In this document: piece by piece, positions 8,202 to 16,695 of the stretch
Numbering within the stretch: the stretch's first letter is position 1
Layout: each line of letters begins with the position of its first letter
From: an uncultured Bacteroidaceae bacterium
Lineage (GTDB): Bacteria; Bacteroidota; Bacteroidia; Bacteroidales; Bacteroidaceae
Direction: 5' to 3'
Assembly: GCA_905235525.1 (NCBI GenBank)
Contig: CAJOLW010000006.1
Location: forward strand, 1 to 64,000
Length of the DNA: 64,000 nt
The notes under the pieces: generated by a model
Database searches by the model: none
Seen by the model: only the letters and a program-made list of their open reading frames with translations
Told to the model about the DNA's origin: nothing
Position numbers and translations under genes: made by a program

Positions 8202-10193
8202 ATGACGAAAAGAAGAATGTTGTTGTCGTGGCTGATGGCTGGCGCGGCATTGTGCATGCAGGCACAGCAGACGGCAGTAAAGGCGGTGGCTGATGGTCAC
8301 TACTTTGGTGCAAGACAGCAGTTTGAGCGTTTCTTGGACGAGACGGATGGAGGTGCGAAAGGTCGGGAAGAGGTTGAAGCACTCTCATTGGTGTGTGATT
8401 ATGTGTTGGGTAATCCAGGAACGGCAGAACGAATGGGAGAGTGGGTGAAAGCACATCCGCTGTCACAGTATGCTGATGTTTTGTGTGTATTCAGACGTAA
8501 TTTGTTGGTGAAGGGACAGCGTGTGGATGAAGCGTTGGAAGCGTTCTTCGAGGATGAAGCAAAGGGGTTCTCCATCGACACTCCACTGCCTTATCCGTTG
8601 ACAGGACTGAGCGATGAAGCATACGCCTATCAGAATGTGATATATCGTTTGGCTGGCGAAAGGCTGTATGATGAAGGAAAGTATGAACGTGCCTTAGGTT
8701 ATCTGGAAGCAGGTGAGAAGACACGCACCTCACAGTATAAGCAAGGCATGTGCTATTATAACATGGGCAAGTTCGATGCCGCATACGCAACCTTGTTGGA
8801 GTCGGCAAGCGTTGACCAGGACGAGATGGCTCAGAACGCATGGCTGCATGCGGGTATCGCTGCTTTGCAGTTGAGCAAAAAGAGCAAGGCGCAGCAGGCA
8901 TTTCTCAATGCCTCGAAGATGACGCCCAATGCAACACTTCGTGAACAGGCACTTTACAATTATGCATTGACATTGCACGAACAAAACGCATCGACGACGG
9001 TGACGGTGATGGAGCAATTCCTGAAAGACTATCCCACTTCTCAATATGCCACCCCTGTGTCACAATGCTTGACGGAGGTCTATATGAAGAAGGGAAACTA
9101 CTCGAAAGCACTCAGTGCCATCAATAAGGTACAGTCTCCAGATGCTTCCACGCAGGCAGACAAGCAGAAGGTGCTCTACAACTTGGCTTTTCAGGAGTTG
9201 GGCAAAAACAACGTGCAGGAGGCACTTACCTATGCCACCCAAGCCATCGGGTTGGGCAAGCAGGATGCTGAGGCGTATGCCGAATCCTATTATGTGAAGG
9301 GTGATTGCAACTATCGTCTGGGCAATTATGCACAGGCTGCCAGCGACCTCAACACTGCCATCAATCTGGGCGGGCAGACTCCTGCTGGAAAGTTGAAGAA
9401 CAGTGGTTATGCCTTATACAGTTTGGGTTATGCCCTATTCAAACAGCAGAAGTATAATGCTGCCATCACGCAGTTTCAGAAGATTACGGAGATGACGACT
9501 GCCATTGCCTCAGTGAGGGCAGATGCCTACAACCGCATCGGTGACAGTTACTTGAACATGCGCAATTATGACGAGGCTAACGCCAACTATGCGGCAGCCA
9601 AGGCAACCGATCACACCATGGGTGACTACTCCATGTTGCAACAGGCTTACATTGAAGGTCTGCGTGGCAATTATGACAAAAAGGTGGATATCATCAATCA
9701 GATGAACGCAGAATACCCAGCCTCCTCTCAGGCCGCCAAGGCTCTGTATGAGCAAGGCCGTGCCTTTGTGTTGTCGGGCAAGGAAGATGAGGCTGCTGCC
9801 GTGTTCTCGTCCATCTCCATCCGCTATCCAGGCAGTGAATATGCCAAGAAGGCAGGCGAGGAACTGGCAAACATGGCTGCCAACATTGCTATCCAAGACT
9901 CCATTGCCGCTGCACAGGATTCCATTGCAACGGAAGTTGCTAAGGCTCCCGTGGTGGCAGCACAGAAACTCTTCAACGAAGGTGAGTATCAGCAAGCCGA
10001 ACAGCAGTTGAACAAGGCGATAGATAATGGTATCGGTAAACCTTATTGGTTGGCACGTGCTTTCATCTTGTTGAGCGACATCTACAAGGCTGAAGGTCGT
10101 GAGGTGGAAGCAAAGCAGACCTTGGAGTCGTTGAAAGCAAATTATAAAGAGAACGATGATATTCAGTCTATGATTAGGCAGCGGATGCAGTAA
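8202..10193 (+). CDS. Secreted tetratricopeptide-repeat protein
   Basis: 663 residues with an N-terminal signal peptide (hydrophobic stretch ending MQAQQ) and many TPR units through most of the length, for example around YKQGMCYYNMGKFDAA, YVKGDCNYRLGNYAQA and YNRIGDSYLNMRNYDEA. The spacing of aromatic and small residues is typical of 34-residue TPR helices. No enzymatic domain is visible. It lies 22 bases before a gene for an outer-membrane beta-barrel, so the two are probably co-transcribed, and it may act as a periplasmic adaptor or assembly partner. Exact function unknown. Confidence 0.85.
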   Translation: MTKRRMLLSWLMAGAALCMQAQQTAVKAVADGHYFGARQQFERFLDETDGGAKGREEVEALSLVCDYVLGNPGTAERMGEWVKAHPLSQYADVLCVFRRNLLVKGQRVDEALEAFFEDEAKGFSIDTPLPYPLTGLSDEAYAYQNVIYRLAGERLYDEGKYERALGYLEAGEKTRTSQYKQGMCYYNMGKFDAAYATLLESASVDQDEMAQNAWLHAGIAALQLSKKSKAQQAFLNASKMTPNATLREQALYNYALTLHEQNASTTVTVMEQFLKDYPTSQYATPVSQCLTEVYMKKGNYSKALSAINKVQSPDASTQADKQKVLYNLAFQELGKNNVQEALTYATQAIGLGKQDAEAYAESYYVKGDCNYRLGNYAQAASDLNTAINLGGQTPAGKLKNSGYALYSLGYALFKQQKYNAAITQFQKITEMTTAIASVRADAYNRIGDSYLNMRNYDEANANYAAAKATDHTMGDYSMLQQAYIEGLRGNYDKKVDIINQMNAEYPASSQAAKALYEQGRAFVLSGKEDEAAAVFSSISIRYPGSEYAKKAGEELANMAANIAIQDSIAAAQDSIATEVAKAPVVAAQKLFNEGEYQQAEQQLNKAIDNGIGKPYWLARAFILLSDIYKAEGREVEAKQTLESLKANYKENDDIQSMIRQRMQ

Positions 10194-10233
10194 GCCATTT
10201 TTAATCACGAATTAAATGAATCAAACGAATCAC

Positions 10234-11904
10234 ATGAAACATAGATTATTCATTTTCCACATTTCACTTTTCACTTGCCTTTCGGTGATGGCGCAGTTGG
10301 ACAACACGGTGGAAGTGACCAACGATGTAAAACCTGTGGTGACCGATGTGAAAAAGATGCCTGTGAAGACCAAACCTGCTGAAACAAAGGTGACACACTA
10401 TACGATGGAGTATGCCGTGCAGGGGCAGCCTCTCAGCAGTTATACCCCAGAACCTCTTGGCAATTATGAGAGTGAAGCCGTGTGGAAGGGCAACAAGAAA
10501 GGATATGTGCATCTGAGTGGTGGAGTGCCTGGCACATTGGACGGCATGGCTGCCTATCAGTTCGATTTGAGCGACAATGATGCTTTGGCGTTGGATTTCA
10601 CCTTGAAGGGCTTCAATGGAAAGACTAAAGAGAATAAGTATTTTGACTTGAAAGACTGGAAGAGCCGTGACTACCGCAACCGCACAGCCTTGAAATACAA
10701 TCACCGTTTTGACAATGGGGTGGATCTCTTCGTGAAGGGTGACTACGAAAACCAATTGTTTAACTATAGGACTGCAAACGCAACGGGAACGGACAAGCAG
10801 CACAATGTGTTGGGTAGCGTGACGGTGGGTCTCACTCCCTATCAGTATGAGCATTTCACCTTCGATGCAACGGCAGGTGTGAAGTTCTTCAGCCAGAATC
10901 ATCGAACCAGTTTGCAGAAGAAGTTGGGAGAGACCTTACTCCAGATGGATGGAACAGCCGCCTACCGCATCTCTGATGAACATAGTGCAGGAATCGGGGT
11001 TGGGGCTTACTATTCAGCATACGGCAATGTGGAACTGGATGGCATCACCCGTTTGCGCTTCACTCCATATTATAAGTACAACGGGGAACAGATGGACTTG
11101 AAGTTGGGAGTGTTCGTCAGCACGAAAGGGCGTGTGGCTCCTGATGCCTCGTTCACCTACCACATCACTCCAAAGAGCGATGTTTATGTGAAGGCACGGG
11201 GCTATGAGGAAAACAATGACTTCCGTCATCTCACAGCCATTCATCCCTATTTCATGTTAGATGGACACATCAGTTTTGCAGGTGATGGCATCATCAAAAT
11301 GGAAGACGCATTCCACTACGTCGATGCTCAGGTGGGCTATCGTTTCCAGGGTGGCAATGGATTTAGTGGAGACCTCAATGTAGGATTTGACCAGTCAAAG
11401 AATCACTTGGACTTCCTGTTGGGTTCCAATACAAGGGATGGCATAGAATATCCTTGGGCAACCTTCACCAAGAACAAGTGCTTCTATCTGAATGCCGACT
11501 TTGTGTATAACTATGAGGATATTGTCAAGGTGGATGCCCGTCATCGGTTGAACATCGAGAGTAACAAGGCACCTGGTGAGAAGTGGTTGGAAGGCTCCTA
11601 TCTCTCACCGATGTTCGATATGAACTGGAAGGCAGACTTCAAACTGATGCATGGCTTGTATGCCGGATTAGATTGGCGATGGGCTTGTTTCAGCAATCCT
11701 AACATTAAAGTGGAGTCGGGTTCAGCCTATGAGCGTCCCAACATGGTGAATCTGGGAGCAAGCATCCGCTACACATTGCCGATAGAACTCCCGCTCACCG
11801 TATTTGTGAAGGGTGATAATCTGCTGAATCAGAACTACGACCGTTACTTTGGCTACCGCAACATTGGTGCGAACTTCTTGGGTGGTTTTTCTTTCAGTTT
11901 CTAA
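10234..11904 (+). CDS. Outer-membrane beta-barrel protein (TonB-dependent-receptor-like, without a plug)
   Basis: About 556 residues. After the signal peptide the sequence alternates hydrophobic and polar residues, with many aromatic belts (YEHFTFDAT, ADFVYNYEDIV, ADFKLMHGLYAGLDW) and ends FSFSF with a C-terminal Phe, as outer-membrane barrels do. No N-terminal plug domain is seen. ATG 10234 is preferred over ATG 10216, because the segment before it is a CGAATTAA/CGAATCAC-type repeat; the signal peptide itself (FIFHISLFTC) is encoded by a TTTCACTTTTCACTT repeat. Probably in an operon with the preceding TPR gene. Confidence 0.75.
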   Translation: MKHRLFIFHISLFTCLSVMAQLDNTVEVTNDVKPVVTDVKKMPVKTKPAETKVTHYTMEYAVQGQPLSSYTPEPLGNYESEAVWKGNKKGYVHLSGGVPGTLDGMAAYQFDLSDNDALALDFTLKGFNGKTKENKYFDLKDWKSRDYRNRTALKYNHRFDNGVDLFVKGDYENQLFNYRTANATGTDKQHNVLGSVTVGLTPYQYEHFTFDATAGVKFFSQNHRTSLQKKLGETLLQMDGTAAYRISDEHSAGIGVGAYYSAYGNVELDGITRLRFTPYYKYNGEQMDLKLGVFVSTKGRVAPDASFTYHITPKSDVYVKARGYEENNDFRHLTAIHPYFMLDGHISFAGDGIIKMEDAFHYVDAQVGYRFQGGNGFSGDLNVGFDQSKNHLDFLLGSNTRDGIEYPWATFTKNKCFYLNADFVYNYEDIVKVDARHRLNIESNKAPGEKWLEGSYLSPMFDMNWKADFKLMHGLYAGLDWRWACFSNPNIKVESGSAYERPNMVNLGASIRYTLPIELPLTVFVKGDNLLNQNYDRYFGYRNIGANFLGGFSFSF

Positions 11905-11920
11905 GATATTTGGCGAAAAA

Positions 11921-11952
11921 TTTGGTGGAATAGAGGAAAAACCGTACCTTTG
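11921..11952 (+). promoter_or_regulatory. Promoter of greA
   Basis: TTTG at 11921-11924, a 20-base gap, then TACCTTTG at 11945-11952. This is a full match to the Bacteroidetes -33/-7 pattern. Confidence 0.75.
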
Positions 11953-11974
11953 CAGCGGAAAAAGATTGGAAGGG

Positions 11975-12010
11975 TTCCGACATCAAGAAGTGTCGGGATT
12001 CTTTTTCTTT
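11975..12010 (+). promoter_or_regulatory. Terminator-like hairpin in the greA leader (possible attenuator)
   Basis: TTCCGACA (11975-11982) pairs with TGTCGGGA (11991-11998) over 8 base pairs with an 8-base loop, followed by a T-rich tract. It lies about 15 bases after the likely transcription start and 80 bases before the greA ATG, where an intrinsic terminator would cut off greA unless it is controlled. Confidence 0.5.
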
Positions 12011-12090
12011 ATCGCTCCGGAAAGATAACAATCGTAAAAAAGTTGTTGACCATCATTACAAATTGTAAAATCGTTTAATCGTAAATAACC

Positions 12091-12561
12091 ATGGCTTATA
12101 TGTCACAGGAGGGCTACGACAAACTTCGTGCCCAAATCAAACAGTTAGAAGAGGTGGAACGCCCAGAGGTGATCCGCCAGATAGCAGAGGCCCGCGAAAA
12201 GGGTGACCTCTCTGAAAATGCAGAGTACGATGCTGCCAAGGAAGCACAGGGAAAACTGGAAACCAAGATTGCTGAACTGAAGGCAATCCTTGCAGATACG
12301 AAGATTCTCGACCCCTCGAAACTCACGAAGACAGACGAGGTGCAGATTCTTTCGAAGGTGGAACTGAAGAACGTGGAGAACGGCATGAAACTCACCTACA
12401 CCATCGTGAGCGAGGGTGAGGCAAACCTGCGCGAGAACAAGATTTCCATCAAGACCCCCATTGCTCAGGGACTGCTGGGCAAGAAGGTGGGCGATGTGGC
12501 AGAAGTCACTGTGCCACGTGGTGTGATGAAGTTTGAAATCATGAGCATTACTTTCGGATAA
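12091..12561 (+). CDS. greA: Transcription elongation factor GreA
   Basis: 156 residues, the normal GreA length. The N-terminal coiled coil runs from about residue 10 to 75 and carries the acidic tip region (GDLSENAEYDAAKE), which enters the RNA polymerase secondary channel and stimulates cleavage of backtracked RNA. The C-terminal FKBP-like domain includes SPIAQGLLGKK-like sequence (TPIAQGLLGKKVGD). The HIT gene follows after 2 bases. A consensus promoter and a terminator-like hairpin precede it. Confidence 0.96.
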   Translation: MAYMSQEGYDKLRAQIKQLEEVERPEVIRQIAEAREKGDLSENAEYDAAKEAQGKLETKIAELKAILADTKILDPSKLTKTDEVQILSKVELKNVENGMKLTYTIVSEGEANLRENKISIKTPIAQGLLGKKVGDVAEVTVPRGVMKFEIMSITFG

Positions 12562-12563
12562 TT

Positions 12564-12959
12564 ATGGGTATTTTTGCTAAGATTGCAGCAGGAGAAATTC
12601 CCTCCTACAAGTGTGCCGAGAACGATGAGTTTTATGCGTTCCTCGACATCAATCCGCTTGTGAAAGGTCACACGTTGGTCATTCCTCGTCGTGAGGTTGA
12701 TTACATCTTTGACATGGAAGACGATGAACTGGCACGATTCGAAGTGTTTGCCAAGAAGGTGGCAGTTGCCATCAAGGCTGCATTCCCGTGCGTGAAAGTG
12801 GGTCAGGCAGTGTTGGGCCTTGAAGTGCCCCATGCACACATCCATCTCATCCCTATGCAGAGCGAGAAAGACATGAACTTTGCCAATCCCAAACTCAGTC
12901 TTCCAGCCGAAGAGATGCAGGCGATAGCCGACAAGATTTACAAGGAGTTCTCCAAGTGA
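12564..12959 (+). CDS. HIT family hydrolase (histidine triad nucleotide-binding protein)
   Basis: 131 residues. The catalytic histidine triad is HAHIHLIP (HxHxHxx) near residue 90. The N-terminal GIFAKIAAGEIPSYK and DINPLVKGHTLVIPRR are typical of the HINT/HIT branch, which hydrolyses nucleoside phosphoramidates or related AMP conjugates. It starts 2 bases after greA and its stop overlaps the next start codon, so greA, HIT and the YgjP gene are probably one transcript. The same greA-HIT order is familiar from other Bacteroidetes (from memory). Confidence 0.93.
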   Translation: MGIFAKIAAGEIPSYKCAENDEFYAFLDINPLVKGHTLVIPRREVDYIFDMEDDELARFEVFAKKVAVAIKAAFPCVKVGQAVLGLEVPHAHIHLIPMQSEKDMNFANPKLSLPAEEMQAIADKIYKEFSK

Positions 12960-13525
12960 GAATCGCCTTGTTGATGAATCAGGGCATGACCTACCAAGAC
13001 GAAGAGTTAGGTACGGTTACAGTGACCGTCAACCCGAGGGCACGTAGCATCATTATGCGTCCTGAGGTTGAAGGTCTTCGTGTAACAGCTTTCCGAGGTG
13101 CGCCACTCTCATTTGTGAAGAGCACCATTGAGAAGTTCCGCTCCTCGTTGCTGAAGAAACAGGCGGCACTGAGGGAACGTCCGCAGTTGGCCACCGATGA
13201 TGTGGCGAGGATGCGTCGGGAAGCCAAGGCGTTATTGCCTCGCCGTGTGGCAGAACTGGCATACCTGCATGGCTTTCATTATGAGGGCTTGACTATCCGT
13301 GACTCCAAGACTCGTTGGGGCTCCTGTTCAGGCAGAAACACCATCAGTCTCTCGCTCTATCTGATGCAGGTGCCGGAGCATTTGCAGGACTATGTGATTC
13401 TTCACGAACTCTGCCACACCGTCCACCATAACCATTCCTCCCAATTTTGGGCATTGATGGACAAAGTGACTGATGGCAAGGCACATGCCCTGCGGACAGA
13501 ACTGCACCAATACCACACCGCCTAA
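12956..13525 (+). CDS. YgjP-like metallopeptidase (M48/SprT-type, DUF45)
   Basis: 189 residues with the family signature TRWGSCS followed by the zinc motif HELCH (residues about 144-148) and a downstream His-Ser-x-x-Phe-W (HNHSSQFW) that supplies the third ligand region. These are predicted zinc proteases of unknown substrate. The GTG at 12956 overlaps the HIT stop (GTGA), giving translational coupling. An alternative ATG at 12974 would drop six residues. The third gene of the greA transcript. Confidence 0.88.
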   Translation: MRIALLMNQGMTYQDEELGTVTVTVNPRARSIIMRPEVEGLRVTAFRGAPLSFVKSTIEKFRSSLLKKQAALRERPQLATDDVARMRREAKALLPRRVAELAYLHGFHYEGLTIRDSKTRWGSCSGRNTISLSLYLMQVPEHLQDYVILHELCHTVHHNHSSQFWALMDKVTDGKAHALRTELHQYHTA

Positions 13526-13582
13526 ATGACCCGAGGGCTTCATAAATAGTAAATGGTAAATGATTAAATTGTCAATATAATT

Positions 13583-14005
13583 GTGTTAACTCAACAAGAA
13601 TGTGATTTCCTCCACTCCCGCATGCAAGGCACCATCATTGAAGCCTTAGGCATCCGTTTTGTACCTACCGACGATGAGTATGCCGTGGCAGAGATGCCCA
13701 TTTCTCCCTCCACCCGTCAGTACCTGGGGGTGCTGCACGGAGGAGCATCCCTCACGCTTGCCGAGACTATTGCGGGTGTCGGTTCCCTCCATCTGACTCA
13801 GTATGACGAGTCTCTTGCCGTGTGTGGCACCGAAGTCAGTGCCAGCCACGTAGCCATGTCAGCCACTGAAGGCAAAGTCTTTGGCAAGGCGCGACTGATT
13901 TATGCAGGCAAAAGCACCCATGTGTGGAATGTCGATATCGTGGGTGAAGACGGCACCACCATATCGGCTGAGAGAGTGACGAACCGAATCATTCGCCGTA
14001 AATAG
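13583..14005 (+). CDS. Hotdog-fold thioesterase, PaaI/MenI type
   Basis: 140 residues. The motif LGVLHGGASLTLAETI is the HGG segment of PaaI-like acyl-CoA thioesterases, and the C-terminal half has the expected alternating strands. In Bacteroidales such a gene often sits with menaquinone genes and may hydrolyse 1,4-dihydroxy-2-naphthoyl-CoA, but no men genes are nearby here, so the substrate is open. The start is a GTG at 13583 (GTG TTA ACT CAA); no ATG fits the frame before the conserved region. Confidence 0.85.
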   Translation: MLTQQECDFLHSRMQGTIIEALGIRFVPTDDEYAVAEMPISPSTRQYLGVLHGGASLTLAETIAGVGSLHLTQYDESLAVCGTEVSASHVAMSATEGKVFGKARLIYAGKSTHVWNVDIVGEDGTTISAERVTNRIIRRK

Positions 14006-14039
14006 AGTTTCACAATCCCGAAATATTATTATCACTTTA

Positions 14040-14459
14040 GTGAAACACCTGCTACACATATTCCTTTTGGCATTGATGGCCATTTTCGGGGCTTCGTGTC
14101 AAGACGTGCCTGCACTTTCTGAGTTGCAGACACGGCAGGAAGTGCTTGTGCAGAAAGAGAACAATAAAGATTGTTTAGTTAGAACAGACGGTGGCATCCG
14201 TCTTCGCGAAGGAACGCTTGCGAGTACTCCTTCGCTGTGTCGCACTATCTGTCCCTCGGAGGAGCGGGCACAAACCCGTTCGGGAGAGCGCACATCTCCC
14301 ACTCTCCGTGGTGGAGGCAAGGCTTTTGTGGCCCCACGTGCCCTACGTTCTTCCATTCATCAAATCTTTGGCGGATTCACACAGCGAACCACTGTGCCCA
14401 TCCGCTCCTATGCCTCTCGCATAGCCCTTTTTTATGTGTTGAGGCATATCATCCGTTAG
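14040..14459 (+). CDS. Short lipoprotein, probably a remnant with a repeat-rich tail
   Basis: A GTG start leads into a convincing lipoprotein signal (KHLLHIFLLALMAIFGASC with the lipobox Cys near residue 20). After about 40 residues the composition changes abruptly: the rest is Arg/Ser/Pro-rich and is encoded by a run of small hairpins (14161-14447), and all three forward frames stay open there. I think the genuine gene ends or was interrupted near 14165 and the remaining codons are structured DNA read by chance. No homologous family is recognised. Confidence 0.4.
   Translation: MKHLLHIFLLALMAIFGASCQDVPALSELQTRQEVLVQKENNKDCLVRTDGGIRLREGTLASTPSLCRTICPSEERAQTRSGERTSPTLRGGGKAFVAPRALRSSIHQIFGGFTQRTTVPIRSYASRIALFYVLRHIIR
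14161..14447 (+). other. Series of consecutive small hairpins; candidate structured RNA or element remnant
   Basis: Adjacent perfect stems: ACAAT/ATTGT (14161-14174), GACGG/CCGTC (14187-14202), GCGAAGGA/TCCTTCGC (14206-14235), CGGG/CCCG (14265-14278), GGGAGA/TCTCCC (14282-14300), CGTGG/CCACG (14307-14338), CACAG/CTGTG (14380-14396) and ATGCCTC/GAGGCAT (14410-14447). The stretch is G+C-richer than its flanks. The 185 bases that follow, up to 14644, show nothing definite. Confidence 0.45.
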
Positions 14460-14644
14460 CGTTTTTTCTCTTTTTCTCCTGTCTGGCAAGGCAACCCTCG
14501 TATGTGGGATGTCCTGCCAATTGTGTCGTGTCCTCCTCTTTCTCTTTTTCTCTGGCTGAAATGGGCAGAGAAACATTCTTTCAGGAGTCGCCAAACCGAC
14601 CCTTTCAAACATTTATTGATTCAAAAAACGCTAATAAAAAGACT

Positions 14645-15064
14645 ATGGCAAGTTTCAAAAACATGGAGATGGCCCCCATTGTGGTCTCTCATCCTCATAT
14701 CTTCGTGAAGCATGGCTTCTTTGACCTTTTCACCCGAGTGTATTACCGTCCCACCCTTGCCGAGGTGGATTGTATTCGCAATTACTACACAGTCTCTTCT
14801 GGCAACGCTATCCATCAGTTTCTGTTGAAGTTCCAGAATAACCCGGCTTGTGCTGAACACATCCAACTCAAGTTGGACTTTGACCCCAACGGCAATTACT
14901 GCATGGAATTGTGTGTGGCAAGAGATGGCAGTTTCTGTGCAGTCCAACTTCTCCGCTATGGCGAGTTGGAGTATGTGCCTGTCACCGAAGTGAAAATCTA
15001 CGAAGGGCATGAGGCTGAATTGCTATCGGGTGTGTTGTACCATCGGCATAAAAGTAAGTCTTGA
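14645..15064 (+). CDS. Conserved-looking hypothetical protein, cytosolic
   Basis: 139 residues starting MASFKNMEMAPIVVSHPH. No signal peptide, no membrane segment and no family that I recognise. It has an aromatic, mixed alpha/beta composition (HIQLKLDFDPNGNYCMEL, VARDGSFCAVQLLRYGE). The frame is open far upstream (to 14237), but that part is low-complexity and translates the hairpin region, so the ATG at 14645 is preferred. The stop TGA (15062-15064) overlaps the next frame's TTGATG, and nhaD follows, so the three genes may form an operon. Confidence 0.6.
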   Translation: MASFKNMEMAPIVVSHPHIFVKHGFFDLFTRVYYRPTLAEVDCIRNYYTVSSGNAIHQFLLKFQNNPACAEHIQLKLDFDPNGNYCMELCVARDGSFCAVQLLRYGELEYVPVTEVKIYEGHEAELLSGVLYHRHKSKS

Positions 15065-15093
15065 TGTTTTCTTCCCTAGACAAAAGAAAGAGA

Positions 15094-15285
15094 ATGAAAC
15101 ATTTTAGTAATAAAGCGCGACTTCTCTTAGGGATTTCGCTACTCTCTTGTGGTCTTTTGTTGATGTTTGTACCTCAAGTGTTTCATCTTCAGGGTCACCA
15201 CACAGCCAGTCATGCCATCATCGTGCTTGGCGCCATCGGGGTGCTGTTGAGTTTTGGCGTGTTTGGCTCAAAGAGAAAAAGTTAG
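15094..15285 (+). CDS. Small two-helix membrane protein
   Basis: About 63 residues from ATG 15094 (74 if translation starts at TTG 15061 or ATG 15064, which overlap the previous stop). Two hydrophobic helices, LLLGISLLSCGLLLMFVPQV and AIIVLGAIGVLLSFGVFG, are joined by a short His-rich loop, and the C-terminus is basic (SKRKS). It lies 14 bases before nhaD. No family recognised; it could be an accessory subunit of the antiporter or simply co-transcribed. Confidence 0.6.
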   Translation: MKHFSNKARLLLGISLLSCGLLLMFVPQVFHLQGHHTASHAIIVLGAIGVLLSFGVFGSKRKS

Positions 15286-15299
15286 ATAGGATTTTCAAT

Positions 15300-16625
15300 A
15301 TGACAACATTGATTATAATGATTTTTGTGGTGGGCTATCTGTGCATCGTCATGGAGAGCGTCACCAAGGTAAGCAAGTCGGCCATTGCGCTCTTTGTGGG
15401 TGTGGCATGCTGGGCTGTCTATATGATAGGGCATTCAGAACTGTCATCGGAGGAAGTCTTCCTTCCCCATGTGGCTGAGACTTGCGAAACCATTCTTTTT
15501 CTGATGGGTGCCATGACGATAGTGGAAGTGGTTGATTCCAACGGAGGATTCGGCTTTGTTTCGCGCTATCTGCACACCACCCATGCCCGTGTTCTCTTGT
15601 GGGAAATCGTCGGCATCACGTTTGTACTCTCGGCTTTGCTCGACAACATGACGACCAGCATTGTCATGGCGATGGTGCTGAAGAAGTTAGTAAGGGAGCG
15701 CAAGCAACGCCTTCTCTATGCAGGCATGACCGTCTTGGCTGCCAATTCTGGAGGTGCTTTCTCGCCCATTGGCGATGTTACCACCATCATGCTCTGGATT
15801 AGAGGCTGCGTTTCGACCAGTGGCATCATTCTGAACCTCTTCCTGCCTTCGCTTGTTAGCGTCGTTGTACCAGCACTTATCGTGTCTTGTAGGTTGAAGG
15901 GTAGGGTGGGAACTACTAATGAAATCGTGAATGAAGAGGTTGATTCCCTACAAGGGCAGTCTGCATTCTCCCGTGGAGGCAGAGTGGTCATCTTCCTTAT
16001 TGGTGTAGGAGGGTTGGTGCTTGTACCACTATTCCACACGTTGACAGGTTTACCCCCCTTCGTTGGTATCATGGGGCTGTTGAGCATTCTCTGGATTGTG
16101 ACGGAATTGATGATTCGGCGTAATGAACGCTTGCTGGCCTTGGAAAAGAAGGTACGTGTGGCAAGCATTCTACGTAAGATAGACATGCCCACCATTCTCT
16201 TTTTCCTTGGCATCCTCTTTGCAGTGGGTGCTTTGGGTGAGACGGGTACTCTTGGTCAGTTGGGCGTATGGTTGAACGATACCTTCGCAGGGGATGCCTA
16301 TACAGTCAATGGCATCATTGGTGTCATGTCATCTGTGGTCGATAATGTGCCGTTGGTAGCCAGTGCGATGGGTATGTACAGCATCGCTCCCTCAGATGCT
16401 GCTGCCGTGATGCAGAATTTCTGTCAAGATGGTGACTTTTGGAATTTGCTGGCATATTGTGCAGGCACGGGTGGTAGCATCCTTATCATTGGTTCAGCGG
16501 CAGGTGTTGTTATCATGGGGTTGGAACGCATCAGTTTCGTCTGGTATCTTCGCCACTTCTCTCTGCTTGCTTTCATAGGTTATTTGGCGGGCATGCTTGT
16601 CTATTGGTTTCAAAACTTGTGGTGA
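15300..16625 (+). CDS. nhaD: Na+/H+ antiporter, NhaD family
   Basis: 441 residues, all membrane segments. The characteristic ion-transporter-superfamily stretches are present: SALLDNMTTSIVMAMV, AANSGGAFSPIGDVTTIMLW and, in the second half, SVVDNVPLVASAMGMY. It expels sodium in exchange for protons across the inner membrane. The ATG at 15300 is chosen because the in-frame region upstream overlaps the small membrane gene in another frame. It is followed by a strong bidirectional terminator. Confidence 0.92.
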   Translation: MTTLIIMIFVVGYLCIVMESVTKVSKSAIALFVGVACWAVYMIGHSELSSEEVFLPHVAETCETILFLMGAMTIVEVVDSNGGFGFVSRYLHTTHARVLLWEIVGITFVLSALLDNMTTSIVMAMVLKKLVRERKQRLLYAGMTVLAANSGGAFSPIGDVTTIMLWIRGCVSTSGIILNLFLPSLVSVVVPALIVSCRLKGRVGTTNEIVNEEVDSLQGQSAFSRGGRVVIFLIGVGGLVLVPLFHTLTGLPPFVGIMGLLSILWIVTELMIRRNERLLALEKKVRVASILRKIDMPTILFFLGILFAVGALGETGTLGQLGVWLNDTFAGDAYTVNGIIGVMSSVVDNVPLVASAMGMYSIAPSDAAAVMQNFCQDGDFWNLLAYCAGTGGSILIIGSAAGVVIMGLERISFVWYLRHFSLLAFIGYLAGMLVYWFQNLW

Positions 16626-16651
16626 ATAGGGATTCATCTAAAGTGGGCATA

Positions 16652-16695
16652 CACGAAAAAGGGGCAGTTCCTGTCGAACTGCCCCTTTTTTCGTG
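16652..16695. terminator. Bidirectional intrinsic terminator after nhaD
   Basis: GGGGCAGTTC (16661-16670) pairs with GAACTGCCCC (16676-16685); the stem extends through A5/T6 to CACG/CGTG. Works on both strands. The remaining 190 bases up to the next gene hold only small palindromes, for example ATTGAAC/GTTCAAT at about 16728-16745 and CCTCCG/CGGAGG near 16747-16776. Confidence 0.9.

Noticed and set aside
14237..14644. N-terminal extension of 136 codons before the gene at 14645
   Set aside because: It translates the hairpin-rich region in one of three open frames and has a Pro/Ser/Phe/Cys-rich, unnatural composition; ATG 14645 begins the natural-looking protein.
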